Source of the DNA: Streptococcus parasanguinis
Lineage (GTDB): Bacteria > Bacillota > Bacilli > Lactobacillales > Streptococcaceae
DNA length: 64,000 nucleotides
Direction of reading: 5' to 3'
Assembly (NCBI RefSeq): GCF_031582885.1
Contig: NZ_CP133988.1
Coordinates: forward strand, 1,557,501 to 1,621,500
In this document: in pieces, positions 35,370-45,193 of the stretch
How the letters are laid out: each line of letters starts with the position of its first letter
Position numbering within the stretch: position 1 is the stretch's first letter
The notes under the pieces: model-generated
Told to the model about the DNA's origin: nothing
What the model saw: the letters and a program-made list of their open reading frames with translations, nothing else
Databases searched by the model: none
Translations under genes and position numbers: made by a program

Positions 35370-36137
35370 CTACTTCTCCTTTAGTAGCTCTTCCATGACA
35401 GCATTGGCCTGATCAAAATAAAAGTTAGCTTGATCATAATGGATGCCTGTGTAGCTTGCAAGGTCAATCAAATTCTTCATAAAATCCTGAGAAGAAAAAC
35501 CCGTCGTCCGGTGGAGCTCTTCCTCATCAAAGGGCTTAATCAAATGGGCTAAGGGGTTGCGAACTGATTTTTCTAACTCCCGCAATTGTTGGGCCGCAAC
35601 TTTGACGCTATCTGGCAAGTCCAACTGCACAATCAACTCCGTCAAACTGGATGAATTGACCACACTTTCGCTGTGGAATTGTTGCAGGATAGGGTTGTCA
35701 GACGCATGCAGGCTCTCAAACTTCCAACGGTCATAACTCGATTCTTTGGAATTATGGATATAGTTGGTAATATCAGGAATTTTCAACTGAATCAATCGCA
35801 TAAAGATCCGATAGATGGCTGGGCTAACGGCACGAACAAAGTCAATAATCTGCTCATTTCGCAACTTCGCCTCTAAGTCATAAAGGTAGTTGGCCAACTG
35901 CTCATCTTCTGGATCCTCATGCCAAAAGAGCTGAAAACCAGTCGCTTCTAGCAACTCGGTTCTCAACTTTTGATTCATGACAGGTTGGATATTGAGTTCT
36001 CGACGCTCAGCCATTAACTGCAGTAAACTTACCAACAAATCCGGTACTTCTTCCTGCTGCTTGATAGAGCGCAGAGCCCGGCTGTAGTGATAATTTTGGA
36101 GGTCGTAGAGCCATTCATCATGAAAGAATTTTGCCAT
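35370..36137 (-). CDS. Conserved protein with HEPN-like R-x4-H motif
   Basis: This 255-residue, mostly alpha-helical soluble protein is of no named family to me. Near the C-terminus it has LEKSVRNPLAHLIKPF: Arg193-Asn194-x3-His198, the R-[ND]-x3-4-H signature of HEPN ribonuclease and nucleotide-binding domains. It is surrounded by predicted helices, as expected for that fold. The N-terminal 120 residues are helical with many acidic residues. Its ATG overlaps the deoD stop (TAATG), and sir2 follows directly. Streptococcal genomes I recall carry a similar gene here. The catalytic reading of the motif is a hypothesis. Confidence 0.6.
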   Translation of the reverse strand: MAKFFHDEWLYDLQNYHYSRALRSIKQQEEVPDLLVSLLQLMAERRELNIQPVMNQKLRTELLEATGFQLFWHEDPEDEQLANYLYDLEAKLRNEQIIDFVRAVSPAIYRIFMRLIQLKIPDITNYIHNSKESSYDRWKFESLHASDNPILQQFHSESVVNSSSLTELIVQLDLPDSVKVAAQQLRELEKSVRNPLAHLIKPFDEEELHRTTGFSSQDFMKNLIDLASYTGIHYDQANFYFDQANAVMEELLKEK

Positions 36138-36847
36138 TAGTCTGCAATCAAGGTCTCAAGACCAACTTTCATCATGTCTGTGAAAGTGTTTTGACGTTCT
36201 TCAGCGGTTGTGTCCTCATCAGGATTGACCAAGCTATCAGAAATGGTCATAATGGCAAGGGCATCCACATGGTGTTGAGCAGCAAGATAGTAAAGGGCTG
36301 CTGCTTCCATTTCAACAGCCTTCACTCCCCACTTACCAAGTTCGATGTTCTTTTCACCATAGTTTGAATAGAAGACATCTGATGACAAGACATTGCCGAC
36401 GTGAGTCGTCATACCAAGGTCTTTGGCAATGTGGTAAGCCTTGTCTAAAAGATCAAAGCTAGCGATTTGAGGGAAATCGTATTGAGGCCAGTCGTTGCGG
36501 ATGATGTTTGAGTTGGTTGCGGCAGCTTGTGCCAAGACCAATTCACGAACATGCACATCCTCGTTCAAAGAACCAGCCGTTCCCACACGGATCAATTTCT
36601 TCACGCCATAGTCCACGATCAACTCACGCGCATAGATAGAGATGGATGGCATCCCCATTCCAGTCCCCATGACAGATACACGGTGACCCTTGTAGGTACC
36701 GGTGTAACCAAACATGTTACGGACTTCGTTGAAGCAGACAGCGTCTTCAAGGAAATTCTCAGCAATAAATTTCGCACGAAGAGGATCCCCAGGAAGAAGA
36801 ATTTTATCAGCAATTTCACCCTGCTTAGCAGCAATATGGATAGACAT
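36137..36847 (-). CDS. deoD: Purine nucleoside phosphorylase, DeoD type
   Basis: DeoD cleaves purine (deoxy)ribonucleosides with phosphate in nucleoside salvage. The 236-residue hexameric-type enzyme has [20 protein letters not shown] with phosphate-site Gly, the [14 protein letters not shown] segment, [26 protein letters not shown] (ribose-site Glu) and TISDSLV with the catalytic Asp. It complements the PunA-type enzyme at 39148, so both phosphorylase classes are present. It is followed by the HEPN-motif gene and preceded by a 350-bp repeat-filled spacer. Confidence 0.93.
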   Translation of the reverse strand: MSIHIAAKQGEIADKILLPGDPLRAKFIAENFLEDAVCFNEVRNMFGYTGTYKGHRVSVMGTGMGMPSISIYARELIVDYGVKKLIRVGTAGSLNEDVHVRELVLAQAAATNSNIIRNDWPQYDFPQIASFDLLDKAYHIAKDLGMTTHVGNVLSSDVFYSNYGEKNIELGKWGVKAVEMEAAALYYLAAQHHVDALAIMTISDSLVNPDEDTTAEERQNTFTDMMKVGLETLIAD

Positions 36848-36879
36848 AGTTTATGATACAAAGAGCGACCAGAAAGCGA

Positions 36880-37202
36880 CTGAAAATTAGGAATCTGACG
36901 AGAAATCCTGATTTCTCAGTCAGATTATTTATTTTCCGAGCTTTCCGCTCGTGTTCAAATTAGAACACATGCTCTACCTTTCTTTTTTATTTTTTAGAAT
37001 AGGCATTAAAGAGGCAAAGTAAAAATAGGAAACTGACGACGCATCGCAGATGCTAGACAGTTTATCTTTTTTACACAGTTCTCCGCCCGTATTCAGTTCA
37101 GCGAATACGGTAAACCCATCCTTTCTTTTTTTATTGAGTAATTAGGAGAGCTTTCCGCTCGTGTTCAAATTAGAACACATGCTCTACCTTTCTTTTTTAT
37201 TT
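36880..37202. repeat. Hairpin-rich repeats filling the spacer upstream of deoD
   Basis: The 353-bp spacer holds no gene. An exact 55-bp direct repeat starting GAGCTTTCCGCTCG occurs at 36938-36992 and 37148-37202; the second copy touches the stop codon of the amidotransferase gene. Each copy has GTGTTC-AAATTA-GAACAC. Between them lies a diverged unit with CCGTATTC...GAATACGG (37091 region). Upstream hairpins CTGACGAGAAATC/GATTTCTCAGTCAG (36890s) and a degenerate version near 37035 precede the units. A weaker relative may lie upstream of parC (5480-5530). Confidence 0.7.
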
Positions 37203-37911
37203 ATTTTGTTAATGAATCCAAAAACGCATAGAGTTTGGCATTCATTTCTCGATAATCGTAAGCACGAATGGCTTGAGGGTTTTGAACAAAGGTCAATTTT
37301 TGACTTTGTTCTTCCAAAACAGCTTCACCGTCAGCAGCAATCAAGAGATCAACTGCTTCTGGATCAAATTCCAAGTGGGCTTGGAAGGCATAATGTTTAG
37401 GACTAAAGCGAATAATCTGACGCGGACACCCTTGACTAGTCGCAAGAACGACAGCATCCTCTGTCAATCCTGGCATATCACCATGCCAGTGACCGGTTTC
37501 AAGAGTTTCTCCAAACTCACCGACATGCGGATCTTTGAGTCCTTCAGACGTCAAGGTCACTGGATAAACCCCAATCTCACGTTCCGGACTGTGCTCATAC
37601 TTCGCTCCATAGGCAACAGACAAGAGCTGGGCACCAAGACAGACCCCAACAATATAACGATCAGCCTTCATGGCCTTTTGAATCAGTTCGATCTCTGCCT
37701 GAGGATCGTAGTATGGAAAAGCTTCTCGATCTTCATCTGGCGATTGAGGTCCTCCCATCACAATTAAGAAGTCAATCTCATCCACTGTCTCTGGTAGGGC
37801 TTCGTTTTCATAGACTTTAGTCGTGGTCACTTGATGGCCACGCTCCTGTGCCCATTTTAGATAAGCGCCCGGCACTTCAAAGGTTTCATGCAGTACAAAA
37901 TGTACCTTCAT
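37201..37911 (-). CDS. Class I glutamine amidotransferase (GMP synthase-like domain)
   Basis: This 236-residue stand-alone GATase1 domain has the nucleophile Cys in YIVGVCLGAQLLSVAYGA and the His-x-Glu pair in FQAHLEFDPEAVD. The HWHGDMPGL segment is typical of GMP-synthase-like amidotransferases of unknown acceptor. The ATG at 37911 overlaps the ClC stop (ATGA) and has GGAG eight bases upstream. A longer frame to 37986 is rejected for lack of a ribosome site. It is the last gene of the deoB-DUF1697-punA-clcA run. The true amide acceptor is unknown. Confidence 0.8.
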   Translation of the reverse strand: MKVHFVLHETFEVPGAYLKWAQERGHQVTTTKVYENEALPETVDEIDFLIVMGGPQSPDEDREAFPYYDPQAEIELIQKAMKADRYIVGVCLGAQLLSVAYGAKYEHSPEREIGVYPVTLTSEGLKDPHVGEFGETLETGHWHGDMPGLTEDAVVLATSQGCPRQIIRFSPKHYAFQAHLEFDPEAVDLLIAADGEAVLEEQSQKLTFVQNPQAIRAYDYREMNAKLYAFLDSLTK

Positions 37912-39143
37912 CGTTTCTTCTCCCATCTCTTTCGAATCACGTATGACAGACCAGCCGCAAGTACAAGCGGGATTGTCAAACTCCAAGCTTGGCCTGTAAA
38001 TCCAAGGCTCAGGGCAATGGCTGTCAGAGGAGCTTCTAGGGTCGTCCCTAAAAAGACGGTCGCTCCTAGTAACATCCCTATAGCTGGATCCAGATGAATC
38101 CCAAGGACTGTCAAAAGCAAGGTCACTAGATAGCCAGATCCAATTCCTAAGGCAAATGATGGTGTCAAGGTCCCTCCATAGGCACCATTGCGCAATAGGA
38201 GGTAAACCAGAAGCCCCTTCACTGCAAGGGTCAGTGGAAGATAAGGAATCGACTGGCTAGACAAGAGGGCTTGCGCCAGTACCTGGCCATTTCCCATAAA
38301 GATAGGGAAAAAGGCTACTAGGCTCCCCAGCACTAGAAAGGCTAGAGGAAGAGCCCAAAGAATCGTCCCATCCTTCCGCCGTTTGTGACTAGCCCGCTTG
38401 GCGAGGAAAGCAAAGACCAGAGCCAAGGGAGTGACCAAGAAAGCAATCACAATAGCCTGTAAGAAGCTGCTAGCCGACCATGAGACTGCGGACAATTGAT
38501 AAATGGCCTCATGACCAACGATGGACTGAGCGACCCAGGTGGCCAGATAAGTACTGGTCAAAACCAGTAGAAAGTTCTGCCAACTGTAGGCGAGCCCTAA
38601 GGTCTCAAAGACAAACAAGCTACTGGCAAAGGGGACCTGATAGACCGCAGCCAAACCAGCTCCAGCCCCACAGGCGATCAAGACTTTTCGCTCTTTGAGA
38701 GCTAGTGAGAACCCCTTCGCCAAACGACCAGCTAGAAGAGCCCCGACCTCACGTGGGGCTCCTTCTTTTCCGACCGATGCTCCTGCTCCAACAATTGCCA
38801 CCTGCATCCCTGCATGAAGGAGGTGGGCTAAGGGCGCTGGATCCCTGTCTCCAGCTAAGTCAATTTGCTGGCGAATAGACAGGATCTGATAACGCTTTTG
38901 CAGGACATACCAGAAGCCAGCTGCCAAGCACCCAGTCACACACAAAACCAGAAATCTACGGAGACCTCCTGCTTCTTGAAATTGCTGGAGCAAATCCGAC
39001 TTATCTTGACCAAAGGCCAGCCCTTGCACCCCTTTTAGTAGATAATGACAGGCAATTCCGACCAGGCCCGTCCCAATCCCTAATAATAAGGTGGCTAGAA
39101 GCAACCTCAGCCCGTAGGGCAGACTTTGGAGTCGTACTTTCAT
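37908..39143 (-). CDS. ClC-family chloride channel/antiporter
   Basis: This ClC protein of about 411 residues has ten or more membrane segments. The gating-glutamate motif is GASVGKEGAPREVGALL and the inner motif ACGAGAGLAAVYQVPFA is clear. A C-terminal GGTLTPSFALGIGSGY is the third ion-path motif. Selectivity residues otherwise read as a chloride-type ClC, unlike the CLC-F gene at 50205. The ATG at 39143 is used; a TTG at 39161 overlaps the punA stop. The next gene overlaps by four bases. Its place among nucleoside genes is conserved in streptococci. Confidence 0.85.
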   Translation of the reverse strand: MKVRLQSLPYGLRLLLATLLLGIGTGLVGIACHYLLKGVQGLAFGQDKSDLLQQFQEAGGLRRFLVLCVTGCLAAGFWYVLQKRYQILSIRQQIDLAGDRDPAPLAHLLHAGMQVAIVGAGASVGKEGAPREVGALLAGRLAKGFSLALKERKVLIACGAGAGLAAVYQVPFASSLFVFETLGLAYSWQNFLLVLTSTYLATWVAQSIVGHEAIYQLSAVSWSASSFLQAIVIAFLVTPLALVFAFLAKRASHKRRKDGTILWALPLAFLVLGSLVAFFPIFMGNGQVLAQALLSSQSIPYLPLTLAVKGLLVYLLLRNGAYGGTLTPSFALGIGSGYLVTLLLTVLGIHLDPAIGMLLGATVFLGTTLEAPLTAIALSLGFTGQAWSLTIPLVLAAGLSYVIRKRWEKKR

Positions 39144-39147
39144 TGGA

Positions 39148-39957
39148 TTAGAGTTCAGCAAGAATCGCTTTTAGCAACCCTTTGAAGTCGCCTTTGACGC
39201 GCTCTGTCACTTCCACTACTTCTTCGTGGTTGAGCTCTTCTTGGAAACCAGCCGCAAAGTTGGTAATACATGAAATACCAAGAACCTTCAAACCAGAGTG
39301 TGCTGCAATGATGACTTCCGGAACGGTTGACATTCCGACAGCATCTGCGCCAAGTGTCTTAAACGCACGGATTTCAGCTGGAGTTTCATAAGTTGGACCA
39401 GTCACACCGATATAAACCCCATCATCCAACTTGATACCCAATTTGTCTGCTACTTTATGAGCAGTCTCACGATATTCTGGAGTGTAGGCTTTTGACATAT
39501 CTGGGAAACGTGGACCAAAGTCATCCAAGTTTTCACCGATCAATGGGTTTTGACCAGTCATGTTGATATGGTCTGTGATAGCCATCAAAGTACCAGGACC
39601 AAAGCCGATACCACCAGCAGCGTTGGTAACAAGAACCCCTTCACATCCTAAAACTTTCATGACACGAACTGGGAAAGTCACCACTTCTAGTGGGTTTCCT
39701 TCGTAGAAATGGAAACGTCCTTGAAGGGCCAAAACCTTACGTCCAGCAAGATCACCGTAGACCAATTTACCAGCATGGCCGACAACCGTTGAACGACCCC
39801 AGTTTGGAATTTCAGAGTAGTCTACTACGACTGGATTTTCGATTTCTTCAGCCAATTCTCCAAGACCTGATCCAAGGATCAAGCCAAACTCAGGTGCTTC
39901 CATTCCTTTGCCTTTCAAAAAAGCAGCTGTTTCATTGATTTTTGCTAATAATGTCAT
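39148..39957 (-). CDS. punA: Purine-nucleoside phosphorylase, trimeric (PunA) type
   Basis: PunA phosphorolyses inosine and guanosine. The 269-residue trimeric-type protein has GLILGSGLGELAEEIE (phosphate site), VVGHAGKLVYGDLAGRKVLA, the GRFHFYEGNP segment, VTNAAGGIGFGPG and VGMSTVPEVIIA with the Met of the ribose site. A homologous role to deoD is kept in a separate unit. The gene lies 12 bp after DUF1697 in the deoB operon. Overlap with the ClC frame depends on which ClC start is real. Confidence 0.93.
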   Translation of the reverse strand: MTLLAKINETAAFLKGKGMEAPEFGLILGSGLGELAEEIENPVVVDYSEIPNWGRSTVVGHAGKLVYGDLAGRKVLALQGRFHFYEGNPLEVVTFPVRVMKVLGCEGVLVTNAAGGIGFGPGTLMAITDHINMTGQNPLIGENLDDFGPRFPDMSKAYTPEYRETAHKVADKLGIKLDDGVYIGVTGPTYETPAEIRAFKTLGADAVGMSTVPEVIIAAHSGLKVLGISCITNFAAGFQEELNHEEVVEVTERVKGDFKGLLKAILAEL

Positions 39958-39969
39958 TGCATATCTCCT

Positions 39970-40515
39970 TTATGATTTCCTTAAAAATTGGCCAATTTTG
40001 TCAAATGTATTGGCATTGCGAATGGTCAACAGACGGTAATCCGGCATCTTGAGGACTTGTCTGTGGTAAGCGGTCTTAGTATAGGTTTCTTCCGAGTATT
40101 TACCCCAGTAGATCCCAAGGCTTCCACGATGGATGATTTCATCACCGAGCGAAAAAGAGGAAACCAGCTCCCAGACAGCATCCTGATCAAGGCCTTCTGT
40201 GTAAAAGAGAACATCCTTGCGGGCCAGATCCTCCTGCCACCATGTTGGTAGAGCAGCGAGATCTTGCGCATAGTCCTCAGCTGAAAAGAGAGAAAAAGAC
40301 TGGATAAAAGGATAGTGATCACGAAAGAAATGTCCCAGCAAATCTACCAATTCTGCTTTAGAAGCAGCAGATTCAAAGAAGACATTGCCACTATTGATGT
40401 AGGTCTCTACCCCATCCAGCCCGATCGTTTGGAGCTCCTCTCGAAACTCTGCCATCACGACCTTGTTTTTCCCGCCAACATTGATCCCTCTTACGAGGAG
40501 AGCGAAGCGTGTCAT
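39970..40515 (-). CDS. DUF1697 family protein
   Basis: This 181-residue cytosolic protein is recognised as DUF1697 from its start ALLVRGINVGGKNKVVMAEF, the YINSGNVFFES strand and the C-terminal MPDYRLLTIRNANTFDKIG. The family is widespread and its function unsettled. It starts one base after the deoB stop and precedes punA by 12 bp, so it belongs to the nucleoside-salvage transcript. Whether it takes part in that pathway is unknown. Confidence 0.85.
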   Translation of the reverse strand: MTRFALLVRGINVGGKNKVVMAEFREELQTIGLDGVETYINSGNVFFESAASKAELVDLLGHFFRDHYPFIQSFSLFSAEDYAQDLAALPTWWQEDLARKDVLFYTEGLDQDAVWELVSSFSLGDEIIHRGSLGIYWGKYSEETYTKTAYHRQVLKMPDYRLLTIRNANTFDKIGQFLRKS

Positions 40516-40516
40516 C

Positions 40517-41728
40517 TTAGTTCAATTTGTCTAAGAAGCTTTCACCGATCATGGCTTTTTCAACACCAAAGTTCTCAGCAATCGTTGCAGAGATATCAGA
40601 GAAATATCCTACTGGAATCACACCATTGCCCTTGAAGGATGGGCTATAAGCCAAGAATGGAATGTATTCACGCGTATGGTCTGTACCAGCGTAGGTTGGG
40701 TCATTCCCGTGGTCTGCAGTAATCATCAAGAGGTCATCTTCACGCATGCCTGCAATGATTTCTGGCAAGCGTTCATCAAATTCATGCAAGCAATCGCGGT
40801 AGCCGTGAGCATTGCGACGGTGACCGTAAAGAGCATCAAAGTCTACCAAGTTGGTAAATGAGAAGCCTTCTTGGAACTCAGGAAGTCCCATGGTCTTAAT
40901 CAAGGTATCCATACCGTGGCTATTTGATTTGTTGTGGCCCATATCGTGGTTGATACCAGCTCCGTTAAAGATGTCGTTGATCTTACCAACTGCATAAGTA
41001 TCGATACCTGCTTCATTCAACTTGTCCAAAACAGTTGGCGCAAATGGTGAAACAGCCAAGTCACGACGGTTGGCTGTCCGTGTGAAGTTTCCTGGTTCCC
41101 CAACATAAGGACGCGCAATGATTCGACCAAGAAGAGCTGGACGTTCCAAAGTGATGGAACGAGCGTATTCACAGATACGGTAGAGTTCATCCAAAGGAAT
41201 GATGTCTTCGTGGGCTGCGATTTGAAGAACTGGGTCAGCTGATGTATAAATGATCAACTCGCCAGTTTCCATTTGACGTGGTCCAAAGTCATCGATGACC
41301 GCTGTACCAGAATAAGGCATGTTAGCTTCACGGATGACCTTACGTCCTGAGAATTCTTCAATCTTTGTAATAATTTCTTCAGGGAAACCATTCCAGAAGG
41401 TATCAAACGGTTCTGTAATGTTGAGCCCCATGATTTCCCAGTGACCAGTCATGGTGTCTTTCCCAAGAGAGACTTCTTGCAATTTTGTCGCATAGCCAGT
41501 TGGATTGCTTTCAGCTGGCACAGTCTTCAATGGTACTTCACGAGGAATATTTCCAAGACCGATTTTGGCCATATTTGGTACATTCAAACCGACAGTTTTA
41601 GAGATGTGGCCCAAAGTATCAGATGCTCCATCTGGAACACCTGCATTGACAAAGTTATTGGCATCTGGTGCAGCACCGATCCCAACTGAATCCAGCACAA
41701 CTAAGTGCATGCGTTTAAATTTTGACAT
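40517..41728 (-). CDS. deoB: Phosphopentomutase
   Basis: DeoB interconverts (deoxy)ribose-1-phosphate and -5-phosphate, linking nucleoside phosphorolysis with sugar metabolism. The 403-residue alkaline-phosphatase-superfamily enzyme has the metal and phosphorylation motifs [19 protein letters not shown] near the start, [13 protein letters not shown] with the active Thr, and [20 protein letters not shown] near the end. An extended -10 promoter lies about 33 bases upstream, and the gene heads the unit deoB-DUF1697-punA-clcA-amidotransferase. rpiA upstream is separated by a repeat. Confidence 0.95.
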   Translation of the reverse strand: MSKFKRMHLVVLDSVGIGAAPDANNFVNAGVPDGASDTLGHISKTVGLNVPNMAKIGLGNIPREVPLKTVPAESNPTGYATKLQEVSLGKDTMTGHWEIMGLNITEPFDTFWNGFPEEIITKIEEFSGRKVIREANMPYSGTAVIDDFGPRQMETGELIIYTSADPVLQIAAHEDIIPLDELYRICEYARSITLERPALLGRIIARPYVGEPGNFTRTANRRDLAVSPFAPTVLDKLNEAGIDTYAVGKINDIFNGAGINHDMGHNKSNSHGMDTLIKTMGLPEFQEGFSFTNLVDFDALYGHRRNAHGYRDCLHEFDERLPEIIAGMREDDLLMITADHGNDPTYAGTDHTREYIPFLAYSPSFKGNGVIPVGYFSDISATIAENFGVEKAMIGESFLDKLN

Positions 41729-41760
41729 ATACTGCCTCTTTCCTTTATTAAACTAGCTAT

Positions 41761-41769
41761 ATTATACCA
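41761..41769 (-). promoter_or_regulatory. deoB operon extended -10 promoter
   Basis: On the minus strand TGGTATAAT (TG-n-TATAAT) lies about 33 bases before the deoB ATG. A clear -35 is not visible. Confidence 0.6.
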
Positions 41770-41802
41770 TATCCCTATAAGAAGAGAGCCGTTGTTTGAT
41801 CC

Positions 41803-41978
41803 GAGGCTGGGACAAAAGTCCTAGCCTCTCAATTGTTTTTGGATTGTCGAGCAAGACGCAGTGGTTGAGTGGGCTCTACTACGCTGATTTCATCAGCTTT
41901 TACAGCCCTACTCAACTGTGCGGAGGTGGGACGACGAAATCGAATTCTAACGAATTACCGATTTCTGTCCCACTCTCT
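41803..41978 (+). repeat. 176-bp structured intergenic repeat, copy 2
   Basis: This copy differs from 34460-34635 at two of 176 positions and has the same length and orientation. It carries the same 5', central and 3' hairpins. It separates rpiA from deoB and its end overlaps the rpiA stop codon, so it probably ends rpiA transcription. Confidence 0.88.
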
Positions 41979-42651
41979 ATTTTTCTATGATGACAGGGCC
42001 ATCTGGTGTCCCTACAATCACTTTTGAAATCATGTTCAAGAATAAACCGTGCTCGACAACCCCGACGGTATGATCCAATTCATTGGCTAGAGCTTCTGCA
42101 TCCTCGATCACCTTAAGATCCAAGTCAATGATGAAGTTGCCTTGGTCGGTTACAAAACGTTGATCATCCGCGAGACGGAAAGCAGGATGGTAGCCTTTTT
42201 GCTCAAAGTGACGGAAAAGATTTTCAGCCCCGTATTGCACTACTTCCACTGGAAGTTTGAAAGCCCCAAGAGTTGCGACTTGTTTGGATTCATCCACGAT
42301 CCAAATGCAATCTTTCGAATTGGTTGCGACGATCTTTTCCATGAGGAGAGCACCACCGCCACCTTTGATCCCGTTCAATTGAGGATCCACTTCATCTGCG
42401 CCATCCACTGTCACATCGACCAATTCGACATCGTCGATAGCCTTGAGCGGGATGCCTAAACTTTCAGCCTGATCATAGGTCACACTCGACGTTGTGACAG
42501 CTGTGATCTGCAAGCCTTCTTCTTTGATGCGACGACCCAATTCAGCCACAAAATAATAAGCAGTTGACCCTGTACCGAGACCGACAATCATGCCGTCTTT
42601 GACAAACTCAGCCGCTTTAATTCCTACCTGTTCTTTTAGGTTTACCATCAT
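41977..42651 (-). CDS. rpiA: Ribose-5-phosphate isomerase A
   Basis: RpiA interconverts ribose-5-phosphate and ribulose-5-phosphate. The 224-residue protein has the phosphate-binding [16 protein letters not shown], the catalytic [19 protein letters not shown] and the ALLMEKIVA segment with active Lys. [13 protein letters not shown] is near the end. It is followed directly by the 176-bp repeat, whose last bases overlap the stop region, and then deoB. Metabolically it feeds from the deoB product, which explains the neighbourhood. Confidence 0.95.
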   Translation of the reverse strand: MMVNLKEQVGIKAAEFVKDGMIVGLGTGSTAYYFVAELGRRIKEEGLQITAVTTSSVTYDQAESLGIPLKAIDDVELVDVTVDGADEVDPQLNGIKGGGGALLMEKIVATNSKDCIWIVDESKQVATLGAFKLPVEVVQYGAENLFRHFEQKGYHPAFRLADDQRFVTDQGNFIIDLDLKVIEDAEALANELDHTVGVVEHGLFLNMISKVIVGTPDGPVIIEK

Positions 42652-42750
42652 AGACCTCCTTTTATATTCTATTACAGTATAGCATATTCTGTAAGAGATT
42701 TCACTAATTAATTGAAACCCTTTCCAAGTTTTAGTTTTAAAAGCAAAACC

Positions 42751-42779
42751 TTGCCCGTCCGCTGACTTTACGATAGAAT
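42751..42779 (+). promoter_or_regulatory. mnmE promoter
   Basis: TTGCCC (42751-42756) is followed after 17 bases by TAGAAT (42774-42779). The expected start site is around 42786, just downstream of the ATG at 42784, which argues for translation from 42811. Confidence 0.6.
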
Positions 42780-42810
42780 AGAGATGAATCTACAGGAAAA
42801 GAGAAATGAC

Positions 42811-44184
42811 ATGATTACTAAAGAATTTGATACCATTGCTGCCATCTCGACTCCTCTTGGTGAGGGGGCGATCGGGATCGTCCGCTTGAGCGGGACAGAC
42901 AGCTTTGCCATTGCGCAAAAGATCTTCAAAGGGAAAGATTTAAGCAAGGTCGCTAGCCACACCCTCAACTACGGTCATATCGTAGATCCAGATAAGGACG
43001 AGATTCTTGACGAAGTCATGGTGGGAGCCATGCGCTCGCCGAAGACTTTTACCCGTGAAGACATCATCGAGATCAATACCCACGGCGGGATTGCTGTGAC
43101 CAATGAAATCCTGCAATTGGTCATTCGTGAAGGCGCTCGATTAGCTGAGCCTGGTGAATTTACCAAGCGGGCCTTTCTAAACGGTCGGGTCGATTTAACC
43201 CAGGCCGAAGCCGTCATGGACATTATTCGCGCTAAGACCGACAAGGCCATGAACATCGCCGTGAAGCAACTAGATGGTTCCCTCTCTGATCTCATCAACA
43301 ACACGCGCCAAGAGATCCTCAATACCCTGGCCCAGGTTGAAGTCAATATCGACTATCCTGAGTACGATGATGTCGAAGAAGCAACCACTGAGATCATCCG
43401 TGAAAAGACCAGTGAATTTGAAGCCCTCTTGACCAACCTCCTCAAGACTGCCCGCCGTGGAAAGATCTTGCGTGAAGGGATTTCTACTGCTATCATCGGT
43501 CGTCCAAACGTTGGCAAGTCTAGCCTCCTCAATAATCTTCTTCGCGAAGAAAAAGCCATTGTTACCGATATCGAAGGGACCACCCGTGACGTTATCGAGG
43601 AATACGTCAACATCAACGGGGTTCCCCTCAAATTGGTCGATACAGCCGGTATCCGTGAGACCGAAGACATCGTTGAGCAAATCGGTGTCGAACGGTCGAA
43701 AAAAGCCCTCAAGGAAGCCGATCTAGTCCTCCTCGTTCTCAATGCTAGCGAGCCCTTGACCGATCAAGACCGCCAACTCCTTGAAATCTCTCAAGATAGC
43801 AACCGCATCATTCTCCTCAATAAGGTCGACCTCCCAGAGAAGATCGAAATCGACCAACTGCCGGAAGATCATATCAAGATTTCCGTTCTGAAAAACCAAA
43901 ACATCGATCAAATTGAAGACCGGATCAATGCCCTCTTCTTCGAAAATGCTGGGCTGGTTGAGCAAGATGCGACTTATCTTTCTAATGCTCGTCACATCTC
44001 CCTCATCGAGAAAGCTGTTGAAAGCCTGCAAGCGGTCAACGAAGGCTTGGCCCTCGGTATGCCGGTAGACTTGCTTCAAGTCGACCTCACCCGCACCTGG
44101 GAAATTCTCGGAGAAATCACTGGGGATGCTGCACCAGATGAGCTCATCACCCAACTCTTCAGCCAGTTCTGTCTTGGAAAATAA
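42811..44184 (+). CDS. mnmE: tRNA modification GTPase MnmE
   Basis: MnmE, with MnmG, makes the 5-carboxymethylaminomethyl modification at the wobble uridine of certain tRNAs. The 457-residue product has an N-terminal tetrahydrofolate-binding domain ([17 protein letters not shown]). A helical domain holds an inserted GTPase with [16 protein letters not shown], the GTTRDV switch, [10 protein letters not shown] and NKVDLP. The C-terminal FCLGK gives the invariant Cys. The ATG at 42811 is preferred over 42784 because of the promoter position and the family start [13 protein letters not shown]. It is convergent with the PrsW-like gene, with a bidirectional terminator between. Confidence 0.96.
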   Translation: MITKEFDTIAAISTPLGEGAIGIVRLSGTDSFAIAQKIFKGKDLSKVASHTLNYGHIVDPDKDEILDEVMVGAMRSPKTFTREDIIEINTHGGIAVTNEILQLVIREGARLAEPGEFTKRAFLNGRVDLTQAEAVMDIIRAKTDKAMNIAVKQLDGSLSDLINNTRQEILNTLAQVEVNIDYPEYDDVEEATTEIIREKTSEFEALLTNLLKTARRGKILREGISTAIIGRPNVGKSSLLNNLLREEKAIVTDIEGTTRDVIEEYVNINGVPLKLVDTAGIRETEDIVEQIGVERSKKALKEADLVLLVLNASEPLTDQDRQLLEISQDSNRIILLNKVDLPEKIEIDQLPEDHIKISVLKNQNIDQIEDRINALFFENAGLVEQDATYLSNARHISLIEKAVESLQAVNEGLALGMPVDLLQVDLTRTWEILGEITGDAAPDELITQLFSQFCLGK

Positions 44185-44188
44185 CAAA

Positions 44189-44225
44189 AATGCGTATGTG
44201 TCCAAACATACGCATTCTTTTTTTG
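44189..44225 (+). terminator. Bidirectional terminator between mnmE and the PrsW gene
   Basis: AATGCGTATG and CATACGCATT form a 10-bp stem with T-rich sequence on the right and A-rich on the left, so it serves both converging genes. Confidence 0.85.
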
Positions 44226-44227
44226 TT

Positions 44228-45040
44228 TTATTTTGCTTGTTCTAATCGCTCGACGTCTTGATAAGCTTGGTAGATTAGGAAGAGCCCCGTAGCATTCAAG
44301 ACTGGAATCGCAATCGGCAACTCGGTCACGATTTGTGAGAAGGGTGAATTGCCAACAAAATGGAGTCCAAACCCTGCTACTAAATATCCCCAGCCTGATA
44401 GACGTAGATCCTTGCGTCCTCTGCTTGCTTGGACAATCAAGAAGAGCCCCAGCATAACAAGGCCTGTGTAAACCCAGTGAGACATGGGCGCATTGGCCAC
44501 ACGACCGAGAATCCCTGACACCGTGTAAGAGAAACCTCCTGGCAGGTCCTGACGGATATAGGCAAAGTCCTCGACGATCTGGAAACCAAGACCAGAGGCA
44601 ATAGCCAAGAGGAAGATCGACTTGATGCGACGGACACTGAACAAATAGAGGACAAAGAAGATGGGAATCAACTTAAATGGTTCCTCAAAGAGGGGCGCAG
44701 CGATGGCACTCTCGTACTGGTTCCAAAAGTCGCTATTTGGAGCGATCGCTTGAATCATGTCATGGAAATAGGTATTGGCAAAGCTAGACAACCAACCGGC
44801 AACAAAGCCCCCTCCTAATAAAGAAAAGAGAACCGGTACCCAAGACAACTTCCACTTCTTCGCAAAATGAAAGAGAGCCCAAACAGCAGGAAGTGCATAA
44901 ACCAAAAGGATCAGGGTAGAAAGTCCCACAATCCCGTACTGACTACCAGACATCCAGCCTTCTGTCAGTGACTGGGTCTCATAGGCTAGGCCGATCGCTA
45001 GCAAGAGTAAATAGAGAAACAAAATCGATTTGCGTTTCAT
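44228..45040 (-). CDS. PrsW-family intramembrane metalloprotease
   Basis: This approximately 270-residue membrane protein of the PrsW/CPBP-like group has about eight spans. The signature residues are Glu-Glu in FEEPFKLIPIFFVLY, the second acidic motif GFQIVEDFAYI, and His residues in MSHWVYTGLVMLG and LHFVGNSPF. PrsW in Bacillus starts degradation of an anti-sigma factor; the substrate here is unknown. The ATG at 45040 is chosen because AAAGG lies about 8 bases upstream, and a 21-residue longer frame has none. Confidence 0.75.
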   Translation of the reverse strand: MKRKSILFLYLLLLAIGLAYETQSLTEGWMSGSQYGIVGLSTLILLVYALPAVWALFHFAKKWKLSWVPVLFSLLGGGFVAGWLSSFANTYFHDMIQAIAPNSDFWNQYESAIAAPLFEEPFKLIPIFFVLYLFSVRRIKSIFLLAIASGLGFQIVEDFAYIRQDLPGGFSYTVSGILGRVANAPMSHWVYTGLVMLGLFLIVQASRGRKDLRLSGWGYLVAGFGLHFVGNSPFSQIVTELPIAIPVLNATGLFLIYQAYQDVERLEQAK

Positions 45041-45193
45041 AAAAGACCTTTCTAAAGTGAAATGAAAAAGGCTGGAAGCCCAGTCTTTTCCGAGTAATAT
45101 CATTGTAACAGGATCAGCTTAAAAAAACAATAAATGTGGATTAGTGAGAAAAATGTAAAACGTAGATGGCGACAAATGGTTGACTAAATTTAG

